Shown: positions 30,537-43,771, counted from the stretch's first letter. The stretch is DNA of 64,000 bases from Klenkia taihuensis (GCF_900112525.1 NZ_FOMD01000001.1:744001-808000); one strand, 5' to 3'. Numbers and translations: made by a program. The notes: generated from the sequence alone by a model not told the origin.

Positions 30537-31585
30537 GAGCGGGGCACCGCGATCAGCCGCCGGCGGGCGACGCCGTTGGCCAGCAGCGCCACCACGAGCA
30601 GCACGCCCAGCACCACCTGGAAGGACTGCGGGGGCCAGCCGGCCACGCCGATGCCGGTGCGCACCGCGCCGTAGAGCAGCGCCCCGGCCGCCGCGCCCAC
30701 CGCCGAGCCGTACCCGCCGCCGAGCAGGCAGCCGCCGATCACCGCGACCACCAGGTACTCGATCTCGGCCCCGAAGCCCGGCGCCACCGGCACCCCGCCC
30801 TGCCGGACCAGCGCCAGCGTGCCGAGCAGCCAGGCCGCCGTCGCGGTGAGCAGGTACAGCGCGACCGTCGTCCAGGCCGTGGGCACGCCCAGCTCGCGGG
30901 CCGCCCGGCGGGACCCGCCGAGCGCGTAGACCGCGTTGCCGAACCGGGTGCGGCGCAGCAGCCAGCCGGCCAGCAGCACCGCGGCCGCCCACCACACGAT
31001 CGACACCCGGAACCGGCCGTCGCCCAGCACCAGCACCGACCCGAAGACCGCGTCGGCCGACGCCCAGCCCGGGGCGCCCTCGACGCCGTCGACCAGGGAC
31101 GTGCCGGCCACCGACTGCGCCACCACCAGCGTGCCGCCCTGCAGCACCAGGAAGGTCGCCAGCGTGACCAGGAAGCTGGGCAGGCCGGTGATGACCACCA
31201 GCAGCCCGTTCACCGCGCCCACCGCCAGCGCGGCGACCAGCGACACCGCCAGCGCGGGCCACAGCCCCCAGCCCGCCTCGCTGACCAGCAGGCCCGCGGT
31301 CACGCTGCTGGCTACCGCCAGCACCCCGATGGACACGTCGAACTGCCCGGCGACCAGCAGCACCGTGACGGCCACCGCGCCGATGCCGATGAGCGCGGCC
31401 GCGTCCAGCACCGACGCCCAGCCGCCGGCCCCGAGCAGCTGCGGGGCCTGCACGCCGAACACCACCAGCGCGACGACCACACCGGCCAGCGCAGGGGTGC
31501 TGGGCCGGGTGAGCAGCCGGCGGCCCCGGGACGGCGCACGCCGCTCCGGCGCCCCGAACACCGGGCGCTGGGCAGCGGTCACCAC
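30533..31585 (-). CDS. RbsC-type ABC transporter permease (orphan pair)
   Basis: The 350-residue permease of the ribose/xylose branch has about nine to ten helices. Family motifs include [12 protein letters not shown] (compare GGEFDLSAG in the paralogue), [12 protein letters not shown] and a [11 protein letters not shown] loop. It is a paralogue of the permease at 59055. GTG 31585 or 31582 are possible starts. It forms a two-gene unit with the degenerate ATPase and has no binding protein, unlike the 58-61 kb cassette. Confidence 0.85.
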   Translation of the reverse strand: MVTAAQRPVFGAPERRAPSRGRRLLTRPSTPALAGVVVALVVFGVQAPQLLGAGGWASVLDAAALIGIGAVAVTVLLVAGQFDVSIGVLAVASSVTAGLLVSEAGWGLWPALAVSLVAALAVGAVNGLLVVITGLPSFLVTLATFLVLQGGTLVVAQSVAGTSLVDGVEGAPGWASADAVFGSVLVLGDGRFRVSIVWWAAAVLLAGWLLRRTRFGNAVYALGGSRRAARELGVPTAWTTVALYLLTATAAWLLGTLALVRQGGVPVAPGFGAEIEYLVVAVIGGCLLGGGYGSAVGAAAGALLYGAVRTGIGVAGWPPQSFQVVLGVLLVVALLANGVARRRLIAVPRS

Positions 31586-31648
31586 GGGCGACGGACGGCG
31601 GTCGGCGGCAGGGGGGCCTCCTCGGGGGTGCAGGGATCCAGTGTCCCC

Positions 31649-31654
31649 TACGGT
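31649..31654 (+). promoter_or_regulatory. -10 box of the 31661 MFS gene
   Basis: TACGGT, six bases before GTG 31661. Confidence 0.5.
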
Positions 31655-31660
31655 GCGGGA

Positions 31661-32892
31661 GTGGACTCCGTCCGGCAGCGCCGCCGGCTGCTGGTCGCGC
31701 TGTTCGCCACCGCGGTCAGCACCCAGTCGCCGTCCCCGCTCCTGCTCCGCTACGCCGACGAGCTCGACCTGGGCGCGCTGACCCTCACCCTGTTCTTCGC
31801 CGCGTACGCCCTCGGGCTGGTGCCCTCGCTGCTGCTGGCCGGCCCGCTGTCGGACCGCGACGGCCGCCGCCGGGTGGTCGTCGGCGGGCTGCTCGCCGCA
31901 CTGGCCTGCACCCTGGTGCTCATCGCCGCCGACGTGGGCGGGGTGTGGTTCCTCGCCGTCGGCCGGGTCGCGCAGGGGCTGGTCAGCGGCGCGGTGTTCA
32001 CCGTGGGCACCGTGTGGCTGCGCGAGCTCTCCGGCGGCACCGACGCCGGGGCGCCCGGCCGGGTGCGCCGGGCCGCCGCCGTCGCCAGCGCCGCGATGGC
32101 CACCGGGTTCGCCGTCGGACCGCTGGTCGCCGGCGTCCTCGTGCAGTGGGGTCCCGCGCCGCAGCTGGTCTCGCTGACGCCGTCGGCGCTGCTCCTGCTG
32201 GTCGGGGTGCTCGGCCTGCGCGGGGTGCCCGAGACGGTGACCGAGCGCCGTCCGGGGCGCCTGGCCCTCGGCGTCCCCCCGGTCGCCCGGCGCGCGTTCT
32301 GGGCCTACCTGCTGCCGGTCGGGCTGACCGTCTACACCTACGCGGTCCTCTCGCTGACCGTCTTCCCGCTGCTGGTCGCCGACGCCGGCTTCGGCGCGGT
32401 GTTCGCGCTGGTCGGGGTCTCGGCGCTGCTGGTGCAGGGCAGCGCCGCGCTGGTCACGCCGCTGGCCACCCGGCTCGGCCCGGTGGTGTCGGGGCCGCTG
32501 GCCGCCGTCCTGTCCGCGGTCGGGTGCGGGCTGGGGTACCTGGCCGTGCAGCCCGGGGGTTGGCCGTGGGTGCTGCCGGCCTGCCTGCTGATCGGGCTGG
32601 GGGAGGGGCTGGGCATGACGTCGGGCGTCGCCGTCTGCGACCGGGTCGCCCCGCCCGACCGCCGCGGGGCGCTGCTGAGCGCCTTCTACCTGCCGGTCTA
32701 CGCCGGGTTCCTCGTGCCCACCGTGCTGGCGCTGGTCAGCGGCGACGCGCTGCGCGGCGGCGTCCCGATCCTGGTGCTCGGCGCGCTCGGGCTGCTGCTC
32801 GCGGTCGTCCTCCTCGGGCCCGGCCGGTCGGCGCTGCGGGCGGCGGGGGCCACCACGGCGCCGCCGCTGGTGCCGGTCGTGGAGACCGGGCC

Positions 32893-32902
<10 letters not shown>
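31661..32902 (+). CDS. MFS transporter, 12-helix type
   Basis: The 413-residue protein has about 12 helices and a motif A loop LAGPLSDRDGRRRVVVGG after helix 2. The C-terminal half contains a long run of small residues. The substrate cannot be assigned; drug or metabolite export is most likely for this size and motif. It is divergent from the orphan ABC pair. Its last 10 bases overlap the converging gene at 32893. Confidence 0.85.
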
Positions 32903-34867
<1,965 letters not shown>

Positions 34868-34891
34868 TCCCGGCGCTGCAGCGGCGTCGCT

Positions 34892-34949
34892 CGAGAACGG
34901 GGTCCGCGGGGTTCTGACGGCTGTCTGGACCCCGCGAACCCCGTTCTCG
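34892..34949. repeat. 58-bp palindromic repeat, left flank of the DUF559 gene
   Basis: 21-bp arms (34892-34912 with 34929-34949) with one mismatch and a 16-base loop. It aligns without gaps to 35881-35938 at 42 of 58 positions, with 12 of 13 matching in the outer left arm. A TGTGGACAA word follows at 34959-34967. Confidence 0.85.
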
Positions 34950-35006
34950 CTACCTGCTTGTGGACAACGGGTGGTCGATCCCGGTGATGACGGCAGGCTG
35001 CTGCCC

Positions 35007-35876
35007 GTGCGCACGCCCTCCCGACCTGCCGCCCTCGTCGGCCAGGTGTTCCTGGGCGCCGGCGCGGTGCAGGCCGGGCTCCTGACGCGCGAGCAGCTGC
35101 GCTCCTCCGCGTGGCGGCGGGTCCTGCGCGGCGTCTACGTCGACGCCGCGCTGGCGGACCACCCCGAGCACCGGCTGCGCGCGGTCGAGCTGCTTGCCCC
35201 GCCGACCGCGGTCCTCGCCGGGCGCACCGCCGCCTGGCTGCACGGCGTGGACACGGCCTGGGAGGAGGCTCACCCGGTCGAGGTGGTGGTGCCACCCGGT
35301 GCGCGGTGGGGGCCGGTGGCCGGCGTCCGCATCCGACATGCGCGCCTGGCCGCCGGCGACGTCGTCCGCATCGGCCGCCGGCGGGTGACGTCGGCGGTCC
35401 GCACCGCCGCGGACATCGCCCGCTCGGGCCCGCCGGCGGAGACCGTGCCGGTGCTCGACCCGCTGCTGAGCCGCACCGGGGCGCTGGTCTCCGACGTCTG
35501 GCGGGCGGTCGGCTCCGGCCGCGGGTGCGCCGACGCGCGCGAGGCCCTGACCCGTGTCGACCAGCTCGCGGAGTCCCCGCAGGAGTCCCGGGTGCGCCTG
35601 CTGCTCTGGGCAGCGGGTCTGCGACCGGTCAGCCAGCACGTCGTCGTCGACGCGCAGGGGAGGTTCGTCGCGCGGGTCGACCTGGCGTTCCCCGAGCAGC
35701 GGGTGGCCGTCGAGTACGACGGGTGGTGGCACGCCGAGCGCGGCCAGTTCGCACGCGACCGGCGTCGGCTCAATGCCTTGCAGGCGGCTGGTTGGCGCGT
35801 GCTGCACGTGACGGCCGCCGACCTGCACGACCCCACGGCGCTCATCGCGCGGCTGCGCGCACTGCTCGCGTCCTGA
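35007..35876 (+). CDS. AbiEi-like/DUF559 protein with intact nuclease-like motif
   Basis: The 289-residue protein has an N-terminal winged-helix-like region (AGAVQAGLLTREQLRSSAWRRVLRGVYV) and a DUF559 C-terminal domain with D225 in RVDLAF, E236 and D238 in VEYDGWWH, then an Arg-rich helix and the closing GWRVLHVTAADL. This is the D...ExxD layout of the Vsr/PD-(D/E)XK superfamily, so DNA cleavage or nicking is plausible. GTG 35007 is preferred to GTG 34971 because the codons between them are not coding-like. The gene is bracketed by two copies of a 58-bp palindrome; the second begins 4 bases after its stop. It is distantly related in layout to the 25250 gene. Confidence 0.82.
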   Translation: MRTPSRPAALVGQVFLGAGAVQAGLLTREQLRSSAWRRVLRGVYVDAALADHPEHRLRAVELLAPPTAVLAGRTAAWLHGVDTAWEEAHPVEVVVPPGARWGPVAGVRIRHARLAAGDVVRIGRRRVTSAVRTAADIARSGPPAETVPVLDPLLSRTGALVSDVWRAVGSGRGCADAREALTRVDQLAESPQESRVRLLLWAAGLRPVSQHVVVDAQGRFVARVDLAFPEQRVAVEYDGWWHAERGQFARDRRRLNALQAAGWRVLHVTAADLHDPTALIARLRALLAS

Positions 35877-35880
35877 CCCC

Positions 35881-35938
35881 CGAGATCGGGGTCGGCGGGC
35901 TCATGGGTGGTCGCAGAACCACGCGGACCCCGATCTCG
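35881..35938. repeat. 58-bp palindromic repeat, right flank of the DUF559 gene
   Basis: Perfect 13-bp arms (35881-35893 with 35926-35938) and a second internal hairpin, GTGGT/ACCAC at 35907-35922. Same length and orientation as the left copy. Confidence 0.85.
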
Positions 35939-35965
35939 AGCGCACGCGGGGACGCGGCCCCGAGG

Positions 35966-36973
35966 TCAGGTGCGGGGGCGGACGGGGGCCAGGGCGGGGG
36001 CGGCCAGGGCGGCGCGCTCGCGGACGGCGATCTCCGGGTTGTCGGTGATCAGGCCGTCGACGCCCAGCGCCAGCAGCAGGCGGGCCTCGGTGCCGGCGTC
36101 GCCCAGCCCGGCGGGGTCGGTGCCGCGGCGCAGGTGCAGCGGCAGGAAGGCGTTCTCGGCGCGCACGGTGAACGGCGCGACGGTCAGCCCGGCCCGGTGC
36201 GCCTGGGCGACCAGGTCGGAGACGGCGACCAGGTTGCCCCGCCCGTCGCGCTGCAGGATGCGGTGCTTCGACGGGCCGATCCCGCCGGCGTAGGTGCTGA
36301 TCCCGCGCAGCCCGGCGGGGGTCACCAGGGGGTCGTGGGCGGGCTCGTCGCCGATCAGCTGCACGAGGGAGGCGGTCGCCCCCAGCCGGGCGCGCAGCTC
36401 CTGCACCCCGGCCACGTCGAAGCTCTGCCACACCACGTCGGGCGCGGCGCCGACCTCGGCGCACACCAGCTCGACCAGCGGCAGCCCGATCGAGGCCGAC
36501 CACGACGGGTTCTTCAGCTCCGCCTGCACCCCGATGCCCCGGGCGCGGGCGATCCCGACCACCTCGCCGAGGGTCAGCACCGTGCCCTCGTGCAGGGTGC
36601 CGCCCGGGCGCAGGTGCGGCCAGCGCTCGAGGGCGCGCAGCGTGCGCAGCTCGGCGAGGGTGAAGTCCTCCACGAACCACCCGGTGGTCTCGACGCCGGC
36701 GACCTCCTGGGTCCGGCGGCGGCCGGCGAACCGGGGGTGCGCGGCGACGTCGGTGGACAGCGACAGCTCGTTCTCGTGCCGGACGACCAGCGCGCCGTCG
36801 CGGCTGACCACGACGTCGGGCTCGATCCGGTCGGCGCCCAGGTCGGCGGCCAGCTCGTAGCCGGCGCGGGTGTGCTCGGGCCGGTGCGCGGCGGCACCGC
36901 GGTGCCCGATCACCACCGGCCGGCGGGCGCGCAGGCGGGCGGAGGTGGCGGTCGCGAGACCGGTCTCGTGCAT
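35966..36973 (-). CDS. Glycerophosphodiester phosphodiesterase
   Basis: The 335-residue TIM-barrel GDPD family enzyme hydrolyses glycerophosphodiesters to glycerol-3-phosphate and an alcohol. Active-site motifs are GHRGAAAHRPEHT near residue 21 and ADRIEPDVVVSRDGALVVRHE with metal ligands; ITDNPE closes the barrel. No signal peptide is seen, so it is likely cytosolic. ATG 36973 is chosen because codons between it and upstream ATGs (37006, 37036) are AT-ending and unlike coding sequence here. Confidence 0.9.
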   Translation of the reverse strand: MHETGLATATSARLRARRPVVIGHRGAAAHRPEHTRAGYELAADLGADRIEPDVVVSRDGALVVRHENELSLSTDVAAHPRFAGRRRTQEVAGVETTGWFVEDFTLAELRTLRALERWPHLRPGGTLHEGTVLTLGEVVGIARARGIGVQAELKNPSWSASIGLPLVELVCAEVGAAPDVVWQSFDVAGVQELRARLGATASLVQLIGDEPAHDPLVTPAGLRGISTYAGGIGPSKHRILQRDGRGNLVAVSDLVAQAHRAGLTVAPFTVRAENAFLPLHLRRGTDPAGLGDAGTEARLLLALGVDGLITDNPEIAVRERAALAAPALAPVRPRT

Positions 36974-37019
36974 GGTGGCCACAACACCCGCTCCAGGTGT
37001 CCCCATGGCGAACTGCACC

Positions 37020-37035
37020 TGACAATCTCCTGTCA
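37020..37035. promoter_or_regulatory. Candidate operator between GDPD and rsgA genes
   Basis: TGACA-N6-TGTCA in a locally AT-richer stretch, followed by TGTCAG and by a CACAAC/GTTGTG pair near 37067-37081. The position fits a divergent control region. No regulator is identified. Confidence 0.4.
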
Positions 37036-37129
37036 TGTCAGCTACATCGACCTGAGCAGGGGGTTCACAACCCTGTTGTGCGCAGCGTCACGCCCGAAAA
37101 GGGGTCGACGGCCCGCGGAGCATGGCGGT

Positions 37130-38122
37130 GTGAGCGTCCTCCACCCGCAGGTCCCCGCCTGGGGCACCGCCGCGCCCGCGCCGCCGTCGGGCGCCCGGCT
37201 GGGCCGCGTCGTCCGGGTGGACCGCGGCCTGCTCACCGTCGCCACCGCCGAGGGGCTGGTGCGGCTGCCGCCCGGGCCCCGGCTGCGGGCGGACGACGCC
37301 CCCGCGGTGGGTGACTGGGTGGCGGTCGCCGACGAGCGCGTGGCCGAGGTGCTGCCCCGGCGCACGGCGCTGACCCGCACGGTCGCCGGCCGGACGTCGG
37401 CGGCGCAGGTGCTCGCCGCCAACCTCGACCTCGTGCTGGTGGTGGACACGCTGGCCGAGCACGCCCGGGTCCGCCGCGTCGAGCGGTTCCTGGCGATGGC
37501 GTGGGGCAGCGGCGCCGTCCCCCTGGTCGTGCTCACCAAGGCCGACGCCTGCGCCGACGTCGACGCCGCGGTCGCGCAGGTCGCCGAGGACGCCGTGGGC
37601 GTCGAGGTGCTGGCGGTCAGCGCGCACACCGGGGCCGGGCTCGAGGCCCTGCGCGCCCGGCTGGCCCCCGGGGCGACGTGCGCGGTGGTCGGCCCCTCCG
37701 GCGTCGGGAAGTCCACCCTGCTCAACGCCCTGGCCGGGCGTGCCGCGGCGGCCACCACCGAGGTCCGGGGCGACGGCCGCGGTCGGCACACCACCACCGC
37801 CGCCCAGCTGCACGTGCTGCCCGGCGGCGCGCTGCTGGTCGACACCCCCGGCCTGCGCGAGCTGGAACTGGCCGACGACGAGGGCCTGGACGCCGCGTTC
37901 GCCGACGTCGCCGAGCTGCTCACCGGGTGCCGGTTCCGCGACTGCGGCCACTCCGGCGAACCCGGCTGCGCGCTCACCGCCGCCCTCGACGACGGCCGGC
38001 TGGACCCCGCCCGCTACCGGGCCTGGCGCAAGCTGCGCACCGAGGCGGAGCGGACCGGGCTGCGCCGGGCCGAGCGGCGCCGGTGGGAGAAGGCGCGCGG
38101 GCGGGCGCAGCGGCCCCGGTAG
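37130..38122 (+). CDS. rsgA: Ribosome small-subunit GTPase RsgA
   Basis: The 330-residue circularly permuted GTPase assists late 30S assembly. It has an N-terminal OB fold, then the permuted G motifs: G4 VLTKAD, G5 VSAHTG, G1 GPSGVGKST and G3 DTPGL. A zinc motif, [14 protein letters not shown], lies near the C-terminus. GTG 37130 is used. The final TAG is also the start of the TAGCGT -10 box of purD. Confidence 0.93.
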   Translation: MSVLHPQVPAWGTAAPAPPSGARLGRVVRVDRGLLTVATAEGLVRLPPGPRLRADDAPAVGDWVAVADERVAEVLPRRTALTRTVAGRTSAAQVLAANLDLVLVVDTLAEHARVRRVERFLAMAWGSGAVPLVVLTKADACADVDAAVAQVAEDAVGVEVLAVSAHTGAGLEALRARLAPGATCAVVGPSGVGKSTLLNALAGRAAAATTEVRGDGRGRHTTTAAQLHVLPGGALLVDTPGLRELELADDEGLDAAFADVAELLTGCRFRDCGHSGEPGCALTAALDDGRLDPARYRAWRKLRTEAERTGLRRAERRRWEKARGRAQRPR

Positions 38123-38125
38123 CGT
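38120..38125 (+). promoter_or_regulatory. -10 box of purD, overlapping the rsgA stop
   Basis: TAGCGT, eight bases before ATG 38134. Confidence 0.5.
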
Positions 38126-38133
38126 CCGGGCCC

Positions 38134-39405
38134 ATGCGCGTGCTCGTCATCGGATCCGGAGCCCGGGAGCACGCCCTGTGCGTGGCCCTGCAGGCCGACC
38201 CCGCCGTCACCGCACTGGCCTGCGCGCCGGGCAACGCCGGCACCGCCGCGGTCGCCGAGCCGCACCCGGTCGACGCGGCCGACCCCGTCGCCGTCGCGGC
38301 GCTGGCCACCGCCTGGTCGGCCGACCTCGTGGTCGTCGGGCCCGAGGTGCCGCTGGTCGCCGGGGTGGCCGACGCGGTCCGCGAGGCGGGCGTGGCCTGC
38401 TTCGGCCCCGGCGCCCAGGCCGCGCAGATCGAGGGCAGCAAGGCCTTCGCCAAGCACGTGATGACCGCCGCCGGCGTCCCCACCGCGCAGGCCTGGCCGG
38501 TCGGCACCGAGGCCGAGCTGCACACCGCGCTGGACGAGGTCGCCGCGTTGAACGCCCCCGGCAGCCCGTACGTGGTCAAGGACGACGGCCTGGCCGCCGG
38601 CAAGGGCGTCGTCGTCACCCCCGACCGGGACGCCGCGCTGGCCCACGGGCTCGCCGTGCTCGAGGGCGGGCACCCGGTGCTGGTCGAGGAGTACCTGGAC
38701 GGCCCCGAGGTGTCGCTGTTCGCCGTCACCGACGGGACGACGGTGCTGCCGCTGCTGCCCGCCCAGGACCACAAGCGCCGCGACGACGGCGACGGCGGCC
38801 CCAACACCGGCGGCATGGGCGCCTACGCCCCGCTGCCCTGGGCGCCCGACGGCCTGGTCGACGAGGTGCTCGCCCGCGTGCTGCAGCCGACGGTGGACGA
38901 GATGGCCCGCCGCGGCGAGCCGTTCAGCGGCCTGCTCTACGCCGGGCTCGCGCTCACCTCGCGCGGCGTGCGGGTGGTGGAGTTCAACGCCCGCTTCGGC
39001 GACCCCGAGACCGAGGTCGTGCTGCCGCTGCTGCGCACCCCGCTGGCCGGGCTGCTGCACGCCGCGGCCACCGGCACGCTGGCCGACCACCCGCCGCTGG
39101 AGTGGGCCGACGGCGCGGCGGTCGTCGTCGTCGTGGCCGCGCCCGGCTACCCCGCGTCCCCGCGCACCGGGTCGCCGATCACCGGCGCCGACGGCGAGGG
39201 CGTGCTGCACGCCGGCACCCGGCTGGCCGCCGACGGCACCGTGCACAGCGCCGGCGGGCGGGTGCTGGCGGTCACCGCCGTCGGCACCGACCTCGCCGAC
39301 GCCCGCCGGGTGGCCTACGAGCGGGTCGCCGGCGTCCGGCTGGACGGCGCCCACTGGCGCACCGACATCGGCCTGGCCGCCCTCGAGGGCCGCATCGGCG
39401 TCTGA
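38134..39405 (+). CDS. purD: Phosphoribosylamine-glycine ligase
   Basis: The 423-residue ATP-grasp enzyme carries out step two of purine synthesis. The N-terminal [15 protein letters not shown] binds phosphoribosylamine. The ATP-grasp core shows [13 protein letters not shown], the glycine-rich [10 protein letters not shown] loop and [13 protein letters not shown]. It stands alone, not coupled to other pur genes, and converges on the AI-2E-type gene nine bases later. Confidence 0.97.
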   Translation: MRVLVIGSGAREHALCVALQADPAVTALACAPGNAGTAAVAEPHPVDAADPVAVAALATAWSADLVVVGPEVPLVAGVADAVREAGVACFGPGAQAAQIEGSKAFAKHVMTAAGVPTAQAWPVGTEAELHTALDEVAALNAPGSPYVVKDDGLAAGKGVVVTPDRDAALAHGLAVLEGGHPVLVEEYLDGPEVSLFAVTDGTTVLPLLPAQDHKRRDDGDGGPNTGGMGAYAPLPWAPDGLVDEVLARVLQPTVDEMARRGEPFSGLLYAGLALTSRGVRVVEFNARFGDPETEVVLPLLRTPLAGLLHAAATGTLADHPPLEWADGAAVVVVVAAPGYPASPRTGSPITGADGEGVLHAGTRLAADGTVHSAGGRVLAVTAVGTDLADARRVAYERVAGVRLDGAHWRTDIGLAALEGRIGV

Positions 39406-39414
39406 CGGCCGGGG

Positions 39415-40893
39415 TCAGGAGGCCCGGACGGCGGCGCGGGCGCGCCGGGTGTCCGGCGTGGGCGGCCGCGGACCCTGGTGCCGGCGGGAGAGGTAGGTGC
39501 CGGCCACGTTCGCGCAGGCGATCACCGGGACGGCGATGAGCGCCCCGAAGATGCCGGCGATGAGCAGGCCGGCGGCGATCGCCAGCACCACCGCGAGCGG
39601 GTGCACCGAGACGGCGCGGCCGAGCAGCAGCGGCTGCAGCACGTGGCCCTCCAGCTGCATGATCAGCACGATGATGCCCAGCGCGACCAGCGCCTTGACC
39701 GGGCCGACCGCGACCAGCGTGACCAGCACGGCCACCGAGCCGGCCAGGAACGACCCGATGATCGGGATGAACGCGCCCAGGAACACCAGCGCGGCCAGCG
39801 GCACCACCAGCGGGGTGCCGAGGAAGGTCAGCCCGATGCCGATGAACACCGCGTCGAAGGCGGCGACCACGGCGGTGGCGCGGACGTAGGAGATGAGCGT
39901 CCGCCAGGACCGGCGGGCGGCCTCGTCGATGTAGGCCTGCGAGTTGGGCGGGGTGAGCCCGACCAGCCACAGCCAGATCTCGCGGCCGTCCATGAGGAAG
40001 AAGAAGAGCGTGAACAGCGCCAGCACGATGCCGGTGAGCACCTCGCCGAGCGTCGCGGCCGTGGTCAGCGCGCCGGCGGTGAGGGTGTCGCGGTTGTCCA
40101 TCAACGCCTGCTGCACGCTGGTGCTCGCGTTGGCCAGCAGGTCGTTGAGGTCGCCCTGGGTGACCGGGAACGTGCTGACCACGAAGTCCTGGATCTGGGT
40201 CAGGCCCTGCCCGACCTGGCTGGCCAGCTCGTCGTAGCCGGCCGCGAACTGCTCGACGACCAGGGTGACGATGCCCGCGACGACGCCCAGCCCGACCAGC
40301 AGCATGAGCAGCGCCGCCAGCGACTTCGGCCAGCCGTGCCGGACCAGGAAGGCCGCGCCGGGCTGCAGCAGCGCGGCGAGCAGCAGCGCGACGATGACCG
40401 GGACCGCCACGACCGCGACGTAGGCCAGGCCCATCAGCACCAGGTAGAGCGCGACGCCGATGGCGACGGCCCGCCACGACCACGCCGCGGCGATCCGCAG
40501 GCCGTTGGGCACCTCGTCGGCGGCGTTGCGGGGGTGCTCGCTGGACAGCAGGCTGCCGGTCGAGCGGTCGCGGTGCTGCGGGACGGGCGGGGGGCCGCCG
40601 GGCCGGGGCGGGCCGCTGACGCCGTCGGCGACGTCGCTGTCGGGGGCCGCCGGGTCGGGGGACCCCGCGGGGTGGGCGTCGGCGGGGCGCGGTCCGTCCT
40701 CGGTGCGGTCCACCGACGGCGGCTGCGGCTGCGCGGGGTCCTCGACGTGCTCGACGACGGCGCGGGAGCCGTCCTCGAGCACCAGGACGGTGCCCTCGGG
40801 CCAGGCGTGCGGGTCGTGCTCGCTGGCGGCGCGGATGCGCTCGCGGGCGCGGCGCACCAGGGACGTCGCCCGTGATGCGGTGCGGTCGAGCAC
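39415..40893 (-). CDS. AI-2E/PerM family transporter
   Basis: The 492-residue protein has an unusual hydrophilic N-terminal about 130 residues rich in Pro, Asp and Arg, then a PerM-type core of about eight helices. The long amphipathic region between helices (FAAGYDELASQVGQGLTQIQDFV) and the FLGAFIPIIGSFLAG loop are diagnostic. The family includes TqsA and Na+/H+ antiporter-like members; the substrate here is unknown. GTG 40893 has a GGAGG site. Confidence 0.88.
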   Translation of the reverse strand: MLDRTASRATSLVRRARERIRAASEHDPHAWPEGTVLVLEDGSRAVVEHVEDPAQPQPPSVDRTEDGPRPADAHPAGSPDPAAPDSDVADGVSGPPRPGGPPPVPQHRDRSTGSLLSSEHPRNAADEVPNGLRIAAAWSWRAVAIGVALYLVLMGLAYVAVVAVPVIVALLLAALLQPGAAFLVRHGWPKSLAALLMLLVGLGVVAGIVTLVVEQFAAGYDELASQVGQGLTQIQDFVVSTFPVTQGDLNDLLANASTSVQQALMDNRDTLTAGALTTAATLGEVLTGIVLALFTLFFFLMDGREIWLWLVGLTPPNSQAYIDEAARRSWRTLISYVRATAVVAAFDAVFIGIGLTFLGTPLVVPLAALVFLGAFIPIIGSFLAGSVAVLVTLVAVGPVKALVALGIIVLIMQLEGHVLQPLLLGRAVSVHPLAVVLAIAAGLLIAGIFGALIAVPVIACANVAGTYLSRRHQGPRPPTPDTRRARAAVRAS

Positions 40894-40953
40894 GTGGACC
40901 TCCAGGGCCGGGGGGTGCGTGGGCGAGCAGGGTGGACCCGCCACGCCGCGCGC

Positions 40954-41001
40954 CCTGATCATGGATGCCCGGCGTCGTTGGCCACTACACCCATGATCGG
41001 G
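40954..41001. repeat. Palindrome between AI-2E-type and mug genes
   Basis: 14-bp arms (40954-40967 with 40988-41001) with 12 pairs, core GATCATGG/CCATGATC, around a 20-base loop. It resembles the flanking palindromes of the DUF559 genes in form but not in sequence, and no such gene is beside it. An ATG at 40993 lies inside the arm. Confidence 0.7.
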
Positions 41002-41007
41002 GACGAG

Positions 41008-41606
41008 ATGCGGTTCACCCGTTCGGAGCTCCTGGCCTTCGCCGGCGCCGAGGTACCCGACCTGCTGCCCGCGGGCCGGGTGCGGCTGCTGTTCGTCGGG
41101 ATCAACCCCGGGCTGTGGACCGCCGCGGTGCGGACCCACTTCGCCCGGCCGGGGAACCGCTTCTACCCGGCGCTGCTGCGGGCCGGCGTCCTCACCGAGC
41201 CGGTGGACGCCGGCGCCGGGATGACCGACGCCGACCGGGCACGGTTCACCGCCGCGGGCATCGGGATCACCAACCTGGTCCGCCGGGCGACCGCCCGCGC
41301 CGACGAGCTGACGCCGGCCGAGCTGCGGGACGGCGGCGCCCGGCTGGTGCGGCTGGTCACCGAGCGGCGTCCCGACGTCGTCGCGGTGGCCGGGGTGACG
41401 GCCTACCGGCAGGCCTTCGGCGTGCCGCGGGCCCGGACCGGCCGGCAGGACGACGTCCCGCCGGGCTGGCCGGACGGCGTGCAGCTGTGGGTGGTGCCCA
41501 ACCCCAGCGGCCTGAACGCCCACGACACGCTCGAGACGCTGGCCGCGGCGTACGGCGAGGTGGCCCGGGCGGCCGGCGTCGGGTCCGGTGCGGGAGGATC
41601 ACCGGC

Positions 41607-41610
<4 letters not shown>
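41008..41610 (+). CDS. mug: G/U mismatch-specific DNA glycosylase Mug
   Basis: The 200-residue uracil-DNA glycosylase is of family 2. The catalytic loop GINPGLWTA corresponds to the Mug/TDG NPG motif and VPNPSGLNAH to the DNA-intercalating loop. It removes uracil or ethenocytosine opposite G. ATG 41008 follows GGGGACGAG; the ATG at 40993 is within the palindrome and less likely. The stop overlaps purB (GTGA), so repair and purine genes are co-transcribed. Confidence 0.92.
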
Positions 41611-42910
<1,300 letters not shown>

Positions 42911-42914
<4 letters not shown>

Positions 42915-43771
42915 CCCTCGACCTGCCGCTGCTCGCCCGGGGCAAGGTGCGCGAGGTCTACGACGCCGGCGACGACCGGCTGCTGCTGGTGGCCTCCGAC
43001 CGCATCTCGGCCTACGACCACGTGCTGCCCACCCCGATCCCGGACAAGGGCGCGGTGCTCACCCGGCTGTCGGTGTGGTGGTTCGAGCAGCTCGCCGAGG
43101 TGCTCGCCGCGCACGGCGCGCAGCACCACCTGCTCAGCGCCGACGACGTCCCGGCGGAGGTCGCCGGCCGGGCCATGCTGGTCCGGCGGCTGGCGATGGA
43201 GCCGGTGGAGTGCGTGGCCCGCGGCTACCTGTCGGGCTCCGGGACGGTCGAGTACCGCCGCACCGGCGCGATCGTCGACGTCGAGCTGCCGGCCGGGCTG
43301 GTCGAGGGCTCCCGGCTGCCGCAGCCGGTGTTCACCCCCTCCACCAAGGCCGAGGTCGGCGAGCACGACGAGGCGATCTCCTTCGCCCGCACCGTCGAGC
43401 TGGTCGGGCAGGAGCGGGCCGAGCAGCTGCGCGAGCTGACCCTGGCGCTGTACCGCCGCGGGCACGAGGTCGCCCAGCGGGCCGGGATCGTGCTGGCCGA
43501 CACCAAGTTCGAGTTCGGCACCGACGGCGACGTCCTGGTGCTGGCCGACGAGGTGCTCACCCCCGACTCGTCGCGGTTCTGGCCGGCCACCACCTGGTCG
43601 CCGGGCGCGGTGCAGCCCTCCTACGACAAGCAGTACGTGCGGGACTGGCTGACCACCTCGGGCTGGGACCGGCAGTCCCCGCCGCCCGAGCTCCCCGAGG
43701 ACGTCGTCGCCGCCACCCGCGAGCGCTACGTCGCGGCCTACGAGGCGCTGACCGGCTCGTCCTTCGCCTGA
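42911..43771 (+). CDS. purC: SAICAR synthetase
   Basis: The 286-residue enzyme ligates aspartate to CAIR using ATP. Signatures include ARGKVREVYD, ASDRISAYD, the ECVARGYLSGSG loop and DTKFEFG. The C-terminal extension ending TGSSFA is typical of the longer actinobacterial and yeast-like form. The last 34 bases overlap the converging PilZ-like gene. Confidence 0.97.

Noticed and set aside
34959-34967. DnaA box and possible replication origin
   Set aside because: Single TGTGGACAA word with no cluster of boxes and no dnaA, dnaN or parAB genes nearby.
34892-35938. Hairpins as simple terminators of purA and the DUF559 gene
   Set aside because: Possible by position, but equal length and sequence similarity of the two copies are not expected of independent terminators.
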